Shown: piece after piece, positions 21,362 to 30,240 of the stretch
How positions within the stretch are numbered: the first letter of the stretch is position 1
How the letters are laid out: each line of letters opens with the position of its first letter
Source of the DNA: Siphonobacter sp. SORGH_AS_0500
Lineage (GTDB): Bacteria > Bacteroidota > Bacteroidia > Cytophagales > Spirosomataceae
Assembly: GCF_002838835.1 (NCBI RefSeq)
Contig: NZ_NHPP01000007.1
Span: 186,001-250,000, forward strand
Reading direction: 5' to 3'
DNA length: 64,000 nucleotides
Made by a program: the position numbers and the translations under genes
Notes under the pieces: model-generated
Told to the model about the DNA's origin: nothing
Databases searched by the model: none
The model's input: the letters and a program-made list of their open reading frames with translations, nothing else

Positions 21362-22911
21362 ATAAATTTCCCGATAATTGGATTAAAACGACCTTATCAG
21401 AAATTGCTCATATAAATATGGGACAATCACCTGATGGCAAATATACTAACTATGAAAGCAATGGCTTGCCTTTGGTAGGTGGGGCAGCTGACTTTCAAGG
21501 CAATGTAATTGATGCTTCCCGATATACAAGCAGGCCAACAAAGGTCTCGAAAGTTGGAGATTTAATAATATGTATAAGGGCTACAATTGGCAAAGTTGCT
21601 TTTTCTGATCAAATATACTGTTTAGGAAGAGGTGTGGCTGGAATAACACCATATGTTGATGCCAAATGGCTTTTTTATAAACTGTTGGAAAGTGCTAATG
21701 ATCTAGATGAAGCCGGGACAGGTACGACATTTAAGCAAATTGATAAAAAAACTCTTGAAAATTGGCCGATAATTTTGCCCCCCTTAGCGGAGCAAAAACG
21801 TATTTCAGAAAAAATAGATTCCTTAATGTTTAGGATAGAACAACTAGATGTTTTTTTATCACATATATTAGGAATGCTTGAGAAGTATAAAGCAAGTATA
21901 CTATCCTCTGCTTTTAAAGGTGATTTAACCGCTCAATGGCGGAAAAATAAAAATCAGAATGATCCTAAATCCGTTTTTTTGAAATCTGCTGTATTAGGTC
22001 TTACTTATGGGACAAGTTCAAAATCTTATCCATCGGGTAAAGTACCTGTATTAAGAATGGGCAATATTCAAGATGGAAAGCTCAATTGGGATAAATTAGC
22101 CTATACCTCTGACGTAAAAGAAATCGAAAAATACTATTTAACACCTGGTGATGTGTTATTCAATCGCACTAATAGTCCAGAGCTAGTAGGAAAATCGGCT
22201 TTATACGATGGTGAAAATGAGGCAATCTTCGCCGGCTATCTTATAAGAATTAAATGTTCTGAAAATTTGTTACCGTCATATTTAACGTTTTGTTTAAATA
22301 GTCCAGAAGGTAAAGCTTATTGCCAAAAAGTGAAAGTAGATGGAATCAATCAGTCAAATATAAATGCAAAGAAGCTAGCAGAATTTGAGTTGCCACTTCC
22401 AAGTATTGCTGAGCAAGAGGAAATTGTGAGATTAGTTAATCAGTCAATTGCATCAATAGACTATTTGCGGCAGTTAACTATTGAAGCCATTAGCTTAATG
22501 CCTCGGCTGAATCAATCAATTCTTACTAAGGCTTTTTGTGGAGAACTAATTGAACCAGATGTTAATGATAAGTCGGCTCTTTTACAGTTAAAAGATATTC
22601 AAAAACAAAAAAAGAGTAGTAAGACTATAATTCCTAAGACAGCTCAAGAATTTTTTTCGAGTGAGACTTTTATGAACAAAAAACTAATTGATGTTCTTTC
22701 CGAAAATAGTGATTGGGTAGATGCTCAAGAAGCTTTTCGATTGTGTGGAATTACTAAGACGTCTAATACTGAAGAAATAGAGGGGGTTTATGCGGACCTA
22801 CGATTATTAGATTTGCAAGGTTTGCTTTTAATAGATCCTGTTAGAGATACAGATGGAAATAAAATCTATGATCGTATTAAACTAAAAAAACAGGATAATC
22901 ATGCGTCTTGA
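21358..22911 (+). CDS. hsdS: type I specificity subunit HsdS with C-terminal extension
   Basis: 517 residues with two target-recognition domains (about 1-170 and 205-370). Each is followed by a conserved helical spacer (LPPLAEQKRISEKID ... LSSAFKGDLTAQWR; LPLPSIAEQEEIVRLV ... ILTKAFCGELIEP). It would direct HsdM to a bipartite DNA site. Unusually it carries about 95 further residues (about 420-517) that look like a small winged-helix module (WVDAQEAFRLCGITKT, YADLRLLDLQGLLLIDP). This end overlaps the start of ptuA by 11 bp. The extension may link recognition to the ATPase/HNH pair; that is inference. Confidence 0.88.
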   Translation: MNKFPDNWIKTTLSEIAHINMGQSPDGKYTNYESNGLPLVGGAADFQGNVIDASRYTSRPTKVSKVGDLIICIRATIGKVAFSDQIYCLGRGVAGITPYVDAKWLFYKLLESANDLDEAGTGTTFKQIDKKTLENWPIILPPLAEQKRISEKIDSLMFRIEQLDVFLSHILGMLEKYKASILSSAFKGDLTAQWRKNKNQNDPKSVFLKSAVLGLTYGTSSKSYPSGKVPVLRMGNIQDGKLNWDKLAYTSDVKEIEKYYLTPGDVLFNRTNSPELVGKSALYDGENEAIFAGYLIRIKCSENLLPSYLTFCLNSPEGKAYCQKVKVDGINQSNINAKKLAEFELPLPSIAEQEEIVRLVNQSIASIDYLRQLTIEAISLMPRLNQSILTKAFCGELIEPDVNDKSALLQLKDIQKQKKSSKTIIPKTAQEFFSSETFMNKKLIDVLSENSDWVDAQEAFRLCGITKTSNTEEIEGVYADLRLLDLQGLLLIDPVRDTDGNKIYDRIKLKKQDNHAS

Positions 22912-24584
22912 TAAATTGATAATCGGAAGCTCAAAAATTAGTCCAACACATCAATTCAAAAACTTGAAAGATGTGGTTATTGACTTTGATCAAGATCATT
23001 GGGTTACAGTTATAATTGGTTGGAATGGAACAGGCAAATCGAATGTTCTAGAAGCATTAGCCATTATTTTTCGAGAACTAATTAGTCCAAAAAAAATCAA
23101 AAATTCAATTTGGCCTTTAGGCTTACTTACCGTATGGGTAAAAACCCAGAAGAAAGGTTTATTTCAATTGATCATGACCCTGATCGTCTAAATGACAAGT
23201 TTGTAATTCATATTAATTCTGAAGAGAATAACAGAACTCTTGAGATATTTGAAAACTTACAAAAGCCAAGACCTGTAAGGCTCAAGACTTTTTTAGATGA
23301 TACTAGAAATTTACCGAGATATGTATTTAGCTATTATTCAGGTGAAAGTTCTCGAATGCATGATATTTTTGCACCATCCTCCAATGGTATGATGAAAAAC
23401 TGAGACGAGGAGAGGATCCTGGCCCTAAACGTCTATTCTATGCACTACCTGTTCATAGTCAATTTGTTTTGCTAGCATTTTTAATAGGTCAGCATAACGA
23501 AATTAAGGATTTTATCAAAGACAACTTAGGCCTTAATCCAGAAAATGGCCTTGAGTCAGTTTTATTTGTATTACGCCAACCACCTTGGAAAGCTCAACCT
23601 GACGGCGATCCGCGTTTTTGGGGAGCAAAGGGTATTGTAAGTGAGTTCTTATCTAGGTTATATGATATTGCAATTGCTCCAATTGAAACTGAACGTAGAG
23701 TACCAGTTTCTTTATGGAATAAAGAGACATTACAATTTAAATATCTATATATTAAAGATATAGATTCCTTAAGACGTTTAGTTGCAGATCAAGCACCGGC
23801 TGATTTTTTCCGTGATCTTGAAAGTACATATGTATCTCAATTGATTGAAGAAGTTAGAATCAGAGTTAAGCTAAAGAAAAGCGATGGAGCTGTTACCTTC
23901 AAAGAATTAAGTGAGGGAGAACAACAATTATTAACAGTTCTGGGACTCCTTAAATTCACAGCTGAAGATGAAAGTCTATTCCTTTTAGACGAACCAGATA
24001 CTCATTTAAATCCTAGATGGAGCGTCGATTATTTAAGTTATTTGAAAAATACTATATCATCTTCTAAAGACACTGGTGTAACAAGCCATATATTGCTTAC
24101 TACTCATAACCCTTTAGCTATTGCAGAACTAGTAAAAGAACAAGTTCAGGTTCTTCAACTTAAGGATTCTGATAAAGCTCGTAAGATAGTTGCTATTTAT
24201 CCAGAGACGGATCCTAGAGGAATGGGGTATGCTGCGATAGTTACTAGTGATATGTTTGGAATTGCTTCATCTTTAGATCAACCAACTCAGATAAAGCTTG
24301 AGAAGCAAAGAATTTTAGGATCTAAAAAGGATCTTTCAGAAGATGAACAGCTCAAACTGGATTCTTTGAATTCAGATTTAAATAAACTTGGTTTTAGATT
24401 TTTTCATCCAGATGATGAATATTCTCGTTATCTAAGATTGAGGAATAGTGTTCTTTCGAATCGTTTTAAATCTCAAGATTCAACTGTTCTTGCTGAAAAT
24501 GTTGTTTCGTTAAGTAGGGCAGAAAGAGAAGAATTTGCTCAAGAACTAATAGATCAGCTAATGTCTGAAAATGACGATATTTAA
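22901..24584 (+). pseudogene. ptuA: PtuA-like (Septu) ABC/SMC-type ATPase (two single-base frameshifts)
   Basis: Three reading frames tile one ATPase of about 561 residues: Walker A GWNGTGKSN (40-48), ABC signature LSEGEQQLL, Walker B LFLLDEPDTHLNP and the switch His in LLTTHNPLA. There is no zinc hook or long coiled coil, so RloC is unlikely. Size and the HNH gene next door fit PtuA of Septu defence. Breaks lie at 23109-23111 (one T) and 23383-23384 (one A gives SKWYDEKLRR); each is repaired by one base. The start lies inside the hsdS end and the stop lies within the ptuB start. The ATPase would sense phage or DNA state and license the HNH nuclease. Confidence 0.82.
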
Positions 24585-25398
24585 AATGAGATATATCGAT
24601 TTAGATAAACTCCGTGTTCCAAGTGGATGGTTTGATAGAGCTCAAACAGCTAAATTAGCTGTAGCGGCTGGTGCAGATCCTAATGATTATTCAAGTGTAT
24701 GGCGAGAGCTAAAAGATGGTATGTACGATTTATCAAGTTTTAAATGTTGGTACTGTGAATCTAATATAGATAGATCCGATAATGCAGTAGATCATTTTAG
24801 ACCTAAAAACTCAGTCAGTGATGCAGCAAAGGCTCATAATGGTTATCGATGGTTAGCCTTTGATAAAAGTAATTTTCGACTATCATGCACATTTTGTAAT
24901 AGTAGAAGAGTAGATGTAGTCTACGGTACTTCTGGAGGCAAAGCAGATAGATTCCCTTTAATTGACGAAAATACGCGTGTTTATGTTCAAGGATCTATTT
25001 TACTAGAACATCCACTATTACTTGATCCTTGTGAGATTGAAGACTGTGAACTCATTGGATGTAAACAAGAAAATGGTGAGCCGTGTGCTGCAAGTACTGA
25101 TCCTTTACAAGAAAAAAGAGCGCAAGTCTCTATTGAAGTCTATCACTTAGATAGAGACGCTACCAATATTTTAAGGCATACAGCCGCCGCAGGTTTGATA
25201 TCAGATATATTAGAAGCAAAAATTCGTTTCGATGTAGCTCAAATAGATGGTACGAAGAAGCCCGATTTTATGAGCGTTGCTAAACGCATCAAAAGAAGAA
25301 TAGTTTCAGATGCTCCTTATAGTGGAGAAATGAAATATTTATTAAGAGGTCAGCGTTCTGCTGAACATCCCTGGATAAATCAATTACTAGAAGCTTGA
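24571..25398 (+). CDS. ptuB: PtuB-like HNH endonuclease
   Basis: About 275 residues. The HNH/zinc-finger core is CWYC (C59, C62), VDHFRPK (H75) and CTFCN (C106, C109, N110), the pattern of PtuB proteins. It overlaps ptuA by 14 bp, or by none if the ATG at 24586 (MRYIDLDKL) is used. It is the last gene of the hsdM-hsdS-ptuA-ptuB unit and the likely effector that cuts nucleic acid. In Septu and in the Ec78 retron, PtuA and PtuB form a complex; that they do so here is inferred from adjacency. Confidence 0.85.
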   Translation: MTIFKMRYIDLDKLRVPSGWFDRAQTAKLAVAAGADPNDYSSVWRELKDGMYDLSSFKCWYCESNIDRSDNAVDHFRPKNSVSDAAKAHNGYRWLAFDKSNFRLSCTFCNSRRVDVVYGTSGGKADRFPLIDENTRVYVQGSILLEHPLLLDPCEIEDCELIGCKQENGEPCAASTDPLQEKRAQVSIEVYHLDRDATNILRHTAAAGLISDILEAKIRFDVAQIDGTKKPDFMSVAKRIKRRIVSDAPYSGEMKYLLRGQRSAEHPWINQLLEA

Positions 25399-25449
25399 TA
25401 ATCAGATTGTTGATTCCTGAAAAATAAAAAGATTGCTATAAAACTTTTC

Positions 25450-25497
25450 TACTCTTTGTTTGTAAGTAAACCATGGTTTACTTACAAACAAAGAGTA
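25450..25497. repeat. 48-bp perfect palindrome (site I)
   Basis: 25450-25473 is the exact reverse complement of 25474-25497, centred on CCATGG with no loop. It lies 52 bases after ptuB and 140 bases before the serine recombinase. The central 14 bp, TAAACCATGGTTTA, recur with one change in the dyad at 25594-25607. It may be a terminator of the ptuB operon, a recombinase crossover site, or both. Confidence 0.6.
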
Positions 25498-25582
25498 ATT
25501 ATTTTTAGTGGTCCTCTTTTTCAATAAGTAATTGTGAATCAAGGTACATCCTCTGCCAAAATAACTTCTCTTTAAACAAATC

Positions 25583-25618
25583 CTGTTCAAATATAAACCA
25601 TCGTTTACTACTGAACAG
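25583..25618. repeat. second dyad with shared core (site II)
   Basis: CTGTTCA (25583-25589) and TGAACAG (25612-25618) flank the core TAAACCATCGTTTA (25594-25607); both are centred on 25600.5. The core matches site I except at one central base. It ends 18 bp before the recombinase start, suiting a resolvase-type site or an autoregulatory operator. Confidence 0.5.
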
Positions 25619-25636
25619 AAGGGTAAGTAACTAGCC

Positions 25637-26278
25637 GTGAAAGAGGCCATTGCTTACTACCGCGTATCCACCCAGCGGCAGGGTCGTAGTGGACTGGGCT
25701 TGGAAGCTCAGCAATCAGCGGTTGCCAGTTACTGCCAATTTCATGATTATGATTTGCTCGACGAAGTGATTGAGATCAAATCCACTCGTAAACAGCAAAG
25801 CCGGTTACTCGAGGCTTTAGAACAATGTAAATCAATGAATGCTTCACTGATGGTAGCCCGGCTTGACCGGTTGGGTCGTGACGTAGAGAAGATAGCTCGG
25901 CTCATCAAGTCAGAGGTAGAAATCATTGTAACCGATAACCCGCATGCGACCCGGTTTACCATTCATATTCTGGCGGCAGTCGCTGAAGAACAACGCCAGC
26001 GAATTAGTGAAACTACCAAAGGTGCATTGGCCGCCGCTCGCAAACGAGGTGTCGTGCTGGGAAAAAATGGCAAGCGACTAGCTAAACAGAACAAGCAGGC
26101 AGCTAATGCTTTTGCCCGGCAGATTTTCCCACTGATTCAAAAACTCAGGAGTCGAGGCATTAGCACTTTGCGGGGGATCGCCGATGAACTCAATCTACAA
26201 GGCGTTCCTACCTTCCGTGGCAACGCTCAATGGCACGCCAGTACCGTTTTCGCCTTATTACATCGATTAAATAAATAA
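25637..26278 (+). CDS. serine recombinase (resolvase/invertase family)
   Basis: 213 residues. The catalytic N-terminal domain starts AIAYYRVSTQRQGRSGLGLE, with the nucleophile Ser11 and Arg9, and includes MVARLDRLGRD. The long E-helix (AAVAEEQRQRISETTKGALA) and a C-terminal helix-turn-helix (STLRGIADELNLQGVPT) follow. GTG start at 25637. It would cut and rejoin DNA through a 5'-phosphoserine link. Two related dyads lie directly upstream. Codon use is more GC-rich than the hsd/ptu operon, so the two came from different sources. Confidence 0.88.
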   Translation: MKEAIAYYRVSTQRQGRSGLGLEAQQSAVASYCQFHDYDLLDEVIEIKSTRKQQSRLLEALEQCKSMNASLMVARLDRLGRDVEKIARLIKSEVEIIVTDNPHATRFTIHILAAVAEEQRQRISETTKGALAAARKRGVVLGKNGKRLAKQNKQAANAFARQIFPLIQKLRSRGISTLRGIADELNLQGVPTFRGNAQWHASTVFALLHRLNK

Positions 26279-26303
26279 TCTCACCTTTCTATATAAATTG
26301 TTT

Positions 26304-26492
26304 ATGAACGCAAAAGCTGAGATCTCCGCCCTTTTTGATGATGTAGCCTGCCTGGAAAAGGCGATGGGTCCAAATGCCGTGCCTACCTCTTTAGTCCATG
26401 CCGATTGTGACTGCTCGGGCTATTATCCATCTCATCCCTCTGAGGATCATGAAGAATCTGATTCCTGCTCGCTCCCCGCACTTGCTGCTTAG
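26304..26492 (+). CDS. candidate RiPP precursor peptide
   Basis: A 62-residue peptide (ATG at 26304; a TTG at 26298 would add two residues). The first ~30 residues are leader-like and helical (AEISALFDDVACLEKAMG). The second half has Cys35, Cys37 and Cys55 among Asp, Ser, His and Tyr (HADCDCSGYYPSHPSE ... SDSCSLPALAA). It lies 26 bp after the recombinase and its 3' end overlaps the start of a radical-SAM/SPASM gene, the usual place for a substrate peptide. No known precursor family is recognised; the role is inferred from position and composition. Confidence 0.5.
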   Translation: MNAKAEISALFDDVACLEKAMGPNAVPTSLVHADCDCSGYYPSHPSEDHEESDSCSLPALAA

Positions 26493-27783
26493 ACCGCTTG
26501 ACAAGGGCTACTTCTACGCAGTGAACTGCTCCTTTCCGCGTTCACTGCGTATTCTCTCTGCCGTTCAAACCGAGGTCTTATCTGCTATTGATGGTAAGAC
26601 CTCCGTGGCTGCCATCGCCGAAAAAACGGGGCTTTCTTTAAAGATCCTGGAAGAACTACTCTTTCTGTTGGCCCAAACGGAAATCGTTCGAACGGATCAG
26701 GTTTTTTCGCAGCCTGTTAAACCTCCATCACCTAAGTCCCTGAATTTCTGGATTCATACCACCAACCGTTGCAATCTCGGCTGTAGCTACTGCTACATTC
26801 CAACCTTGCACAATCCAGATGGGATGGATGAAGCGACCCGAAATCAATTGCTTGAAAAAGTCGTAGAAACGGTCAAAGCTCGAAAACTCAGACAGGTAAG
26901 GTTTCGCCTCGCGGGCGGAGAACCCTTGACCCAGTTCAAATCCTGGAAAGCCTTTATTCCCGACCTGCGAAAACGGCTTGCTCCCTATGGCTGTCAGTTT
27001 GAGGTTTCCTTTCTTACAAACCTCACAATTCTAACCGAGGATATCATCGGCTTCGCCAAAGCTCACCGTATTAGCTTTGGCGTTTCGCTCGATGGTGTAA
27101 AGGCTTATCAGGACATTAGCCGTCCGTTTAAGCAAGGGACGGGCACCTTTGATCTCGTCAATCGAAATCTAAAACGGTTACTTGCCGAGCAGATTCCGGT
27201 ATCGATCAACACGGTAGTCAATAATCAGAATCTAGACGGACTACCAGACCTAACCCAGTATCTAATTGATCTGGACATTCCTTTTCGCTACTCGATTGTA
27301 AAGGGAGAAGCCATTGACGCTGACAAGCTGGAAGAGAAACTACTGGCTTCCTATGCCGTGATGAAGCAGGCCATCGGGCAGAGATGGTCGTTTAGTGGCC
27401 GTCACCAGTTTTGTGATCTAAAGCCCACGGAGCTGGGTTTTCAAACCTGTGCTTCTGGCTTTTCGGGTGGAGCCATTAACGTGGATGGGACATTACATTA
27501 CTGCCATGTACAGCTTGGCGACGCTTCTAAGACCGCCCACTCTATCTTTGATACAGAGCTGGATTTAGTCGAGATGATTGAGCAGGGCAGCCATGAAGAA
27601 GAAAAACGCTCAGCGGATTGCAGAACCTGCCGCTATCGCTCGGTGTGCACGAGTGGGTGCCCGGTATATCGGGTAAAAGACAAAGATCCGCAGTGCAGTC
27701 TCTACCACCGGATTATTCCCCTAATTTACGACCTTCAGGCTCAGGAACGGTTTAAAAATCTTCAGGACTTCAAGATGCTTTAA
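26449..27783 (+). CDS. radical SAM/SPASM peptide-modifying enzyme
   Basis: About 444 residues. The N-terminal ~80 residues contain a winged-helix-like part (AVQTEVLSAIDGKTSVAAIA) resembling peptide-binding PqqD/RRE modules. The radical-SAM core has NRCNLGCSYCY (Cys108, 112, 115), which binds the [4Fe-4S] cluster that cleaves SAM, plus AGGEPL. The C-terminal SPASM region has Cys in QTCASGF, LHYCH, CRTCRYRSVCTSGC and DPQCSLYHR for auxiliary clusters. The ATG at 26449 has TGAGGA close before it and overlaps the small peptide gene by 44 bp. Such enzymes usually install thioether or C-C links in RiPPs. No exporter or protease gene is adjacent. Confidence 0.85.
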   Translation: MKNLIPARSPHLLLRPLDKGYFYAVNCSFPRSLRILSAVQTEVLSAIDGKTSVAAIAEKTGLSLKILEELLFLLAQTEIVRTDQVFSQPVKPPSPKSLNFWIHTTNRCNLGCSYCYIPTLHNPDGMDEATRNQLLEKVVETVKARKLRQVRFRLAGGEPLTQFKSWKAFIPDLRKRLAPYGCQFEVSFLTNLTILTEDIIGFAKAHRISFGVSLDGVKAYQDISRPFKQGTGTFDLVNRNLKRLLAEQIPVSINTVVNNQNLDGLPDLTQYLIDLDIPFRYSIVKGEAIDADKLEEKLLASYAVMKQAIGQRWSFSGRHQFCDLKPTELGFQTCASGFSGGAINVDGTLHYCHVQLGDASKTAHSIFDTELDLVEMIEQGSHEEEKRSADCRTCRYRSVCTSGCPVYRVKDKDPQCSLYHRIIPLIYDLQAQERFKNLQDFKML

Positions 27784-27835
27784 CCCTTTCTACGCTACTG
27801 TTCTCTTACACCTATAATCAAGGATGTAAGAGAAC

Positions 27836-28324
27836 ATGTCTTTAGATCTAACCATCGTTATTTCATTGCTGGCCTTGTTTGCTACATTTTACCAGCTTTA
27901 CCTTCAACGAAGTCACAACGAAAAATCCGTAAGACCTTTTGGTCAGATTGATTTAGAAGATCGCAAAGGTCACATGGCTGTTTGGATCAGCAATAATGGC
28001 TTGGGCCCAATGATCCTGGATGAACTTCGTTTTTACAAGAATGGGAAGACCTATGAGGCGATCAAAGATTGTCTGGAATTGGACGCTCGTTCTTATACCA
28101 GTATCAGTGTCGGTGACTCCGTTCAGAAAATCATCTTACCGAATGCTCAGCTCATTGTTTTTGAAACCCGAGTGTATGAAGATAAAATCAATGAAGTTCG
28201 AGAGCAGTTAGCACTAATCACCGTGGAAGCACGGTTTCGGGATATCTATGATAATAGGTCTTCAATCAATCGCGACCTTAAATGGTTTTTAAGGCACATA
28301 TTCAACGAAATACAGCCTTCGTAA
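27836..28324 (+). CDS. membrane-anchored protein of unknown function
   Basis: 162 residues with one N-terminal transmembrane helix (LTIVISLLALFATFYQLYL) and a soluble beta-rich domain (HMAVWISNNGLGPMILDELR, VQKIILPNAQLIVFETRVYE). Decayed copies lie at 33476-33817 and about 53970-54285; the latter again follows radical-SAM sequence. It may therefore belong to the same mobile cassette as the radical-SAM enzyme. The family is not recognised. Confidence 0.6.
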   Translation: MSLDLTIVISLLALFATFYQLYLQRSHNEKSVRPFGQIDLEDRKGHMAVWISNNGLGPMILDELRFYKNGKTYEAIKDCLELDARSYTSISVGDSVQKIILPNAQLIVFETRVYEDKINEVREQLALITVEARFRDIYDNRSSINRDLKWFLRHIFNEIQPS

Positions 28325-29027
28325 CGCCTCTTTCGATCCTACTCTCGCCGAAGACGTTAGCTTCGGCTACGAACAGCTTGACTTAGCTAAAGAGCAATAT
28401 CAAACGGCCGCCAAAGCCCTGGAACGCCTGCAACGAAAAGGGGTGATTAAAAAGCTATCCAAAGGTCGGTTCTATAAACCTAAGCAAACCCTTTTTGGCG
28501 AGAAAAAGCCGGATGAAGAACAACTGTTAAAACCTTACCTCTATCAAAATGGAAAGCGAACCGCTTATATTACGGGGGATTATCTCTATAATCAACTTGG
28601 GCTCACCATCCAGCTGCCCGCCATTATCAAAATTGCCACTAGGGATCGTAGAATCTTTATCCACACAGGAGCCATTCGGGCAACGGCTGTCAAAAGCTAC
28701 GTGGACGTTACCGAGGAAAATTACCAGCTCTTAGGATTTTTAGATGCGCTAAAAGATATCAGACAGATTCCAGATATCAATTTACCAGCAGCCTTGACGC
28801 TATTGAAGAATCGGATCAAGGCATTGGCCCCTCAACGCAAAACATTGGTAGACTATGCATTGGCGTACCCGGCCAGAGTAAGAGCCCTACTAGGAGCCTT
28901 GCTTTGGGAATTAGCCTTAATCGAAGGAACGCAAGTATTAAAAAATAGTCTCAATCCCTTGACTACGTACAAATTGGGTCTTGACGATAACATTTTATCT
29001 ACCGCCTCTCAGTGGAATATCCAATGA
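28323..29027 (+). pseudogene. AbiEi-family antitoxin (DUF6088-like), 5'-truncated
   Basis: The frame is open from just past the previous gene's stop and encodes QTAAKALERLQRKGVIKKLS, KGRFYKP and LFGEKKPDEEQLLKPYLY, typical of AbiEi-like type IV antitoxin/DUF6088 proteins. No start lies upstream of the conserved part. The first usable start is a GTG at 28443, inside the winged-helix domain, so about 20-30 N-terminal residues are missing. It overlaps the AbiEii-like gene at 29024 by four bases, the normal antitoxin-toxin order. It is probably a non-functional relic. Confidence 0.65.
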
Positions 29028-30001
29028 AACTGCACGAAAACCCGGCTGTTTTTAGGGATGCCATTGCCATCATGGCTCAGCAATTTAACTTACCTAAAAT
29101 CTATGTAGAAAAAGATTACTGGGTCACATTGGCGCTGAGCCGTATTTTTAAAAGCTCGCTTGCTGAGTTTACGGTTTTTAAAGGCGGAATGGCTCTTTCC
29201 TAATGCTTTTCGTTCATCAACCGCTTTTCAGAGGATATTGATCTGGTTTTATTAAAAGAGGGCTTACTTTCTGCCAATCAACTTAAAGAACGTTTGAAAC
29301 GTATCAGTAGTGCGGTAGCAGAGCTCTTACCCGAAATAGAAATTGAAGGCATTACCAACAAAAAAGGGATGATCCGTAAAACGGCTCATTCCTATTCGAA
29401 GGCCTTTAGCGATAAATTTGGGCAAGTGCGGCATATGATTATCATTGAATCCAGTTGGTTGAGCTCCTGAGAGCCACTCATCAAAGGACAAGTGAGTTCA
29501 TTCGTTTATCAAATGATGCAGGCTAAGAGACAAGAAACTCTGGCTAGAGAGTATGACTTACTACCTTTCGAGGTATCTCTGCTAGCGTCCTACTCGGACG
29601 CTGTGCGGGAAAATTATGAGTCTGGTTCGCTTTTCCTACAGCGAAAGCCCCATTCCATATCTTCGTAACAAAACACGTCACGTGTATGATCTTAATCAAC
29701 TTTTACAGCAGCAGGACTTAAATGATTTTTTCGAGTCAAATGAATTTGATGAAATGCTTCATAGAGCCGCTCAAGATGACACCGTTAGTTTTAGAAACAA
29801 TAAGAATTGGTTAGCCCATACCTCCGTCAAGGCTTTGATTTTTCCGACTTGGAGTAAGTACTGCCCGAACTCCGGGCGTCCTATTTAGGGTCATTTAAGA
29901 GCCTGGTATTTGGTCTATTCCCTGATGAGCAAGTGATCAAAAAGACACTAATTAAGCTAAAGGAGCGGCTTGTAAGCGTGGAATGGAGGATTGATGTGTA
30001 A
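29024..30001 (+). pseudogene. AbiEii-family nucleotidyltransferase toxin, inactivated
   Basis: Translation shows the AbiEii/type IV toxin pattern: YVEKDYWVTLALSRIF, VFKGGMALS, then FSFINRFSEDIDLVLL (nucleotidyltransferase Asp pair), and later RNKTRHVYDLNQLL. An in-frame TAA (29201-29203) and TGA (29468-29470) interrupt it, and frame changes follow near 29600 and 29850. The reading ends at 30001. Unlike the other broken genes here, these stops cannot be cured by adding one base, so real decay is likely. Confidence 0.75.
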
Positions 30002-30187
30002 ACATGAATTGAAAAAACTGTAAGAGTCAATATCAGAAGTCGCAACGGTTTTGATTTTAGGCGTGGTGTTGTTAGCTATGTTTTATTAGCTCTATTTGTA
30101 AGCCATGCCTAAGAAAAAGTAACTCATGCTGTTATGGCAAGACCTATTTGGAAACTGTAATGGGCAGTTTTTGTCCGTATATATGAT

Positions 30188-30240
30188 AACAGTTTCTTAT
30201 GGTTGATAAAAGCACGTTTATCAACCATAAGAAAATTGTT
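30188..30240. terminator. long hairpin after the AbiE relic
   Basis: TTTCTTATGGTTGATAAA (30193-30210) pairs perfectly with 30217-30234 across a 6-nt loop, and a further 4 bp pair after a small internal loop. It probably terminates the toxin-antitoxin unit. The rest of 30002-30572 is AT-rich with no gene seen. Confidence 0.6.

Noticed and set aside
22901..24584. Reading the ATPase as RloC (anticodon nuclease often linked to hsd loci)
   Set aside because: No long coiled coil or zinc-hook CxxC is visible, the length is near 560 residues, and an HNH gene follows, which fits PtuA better.
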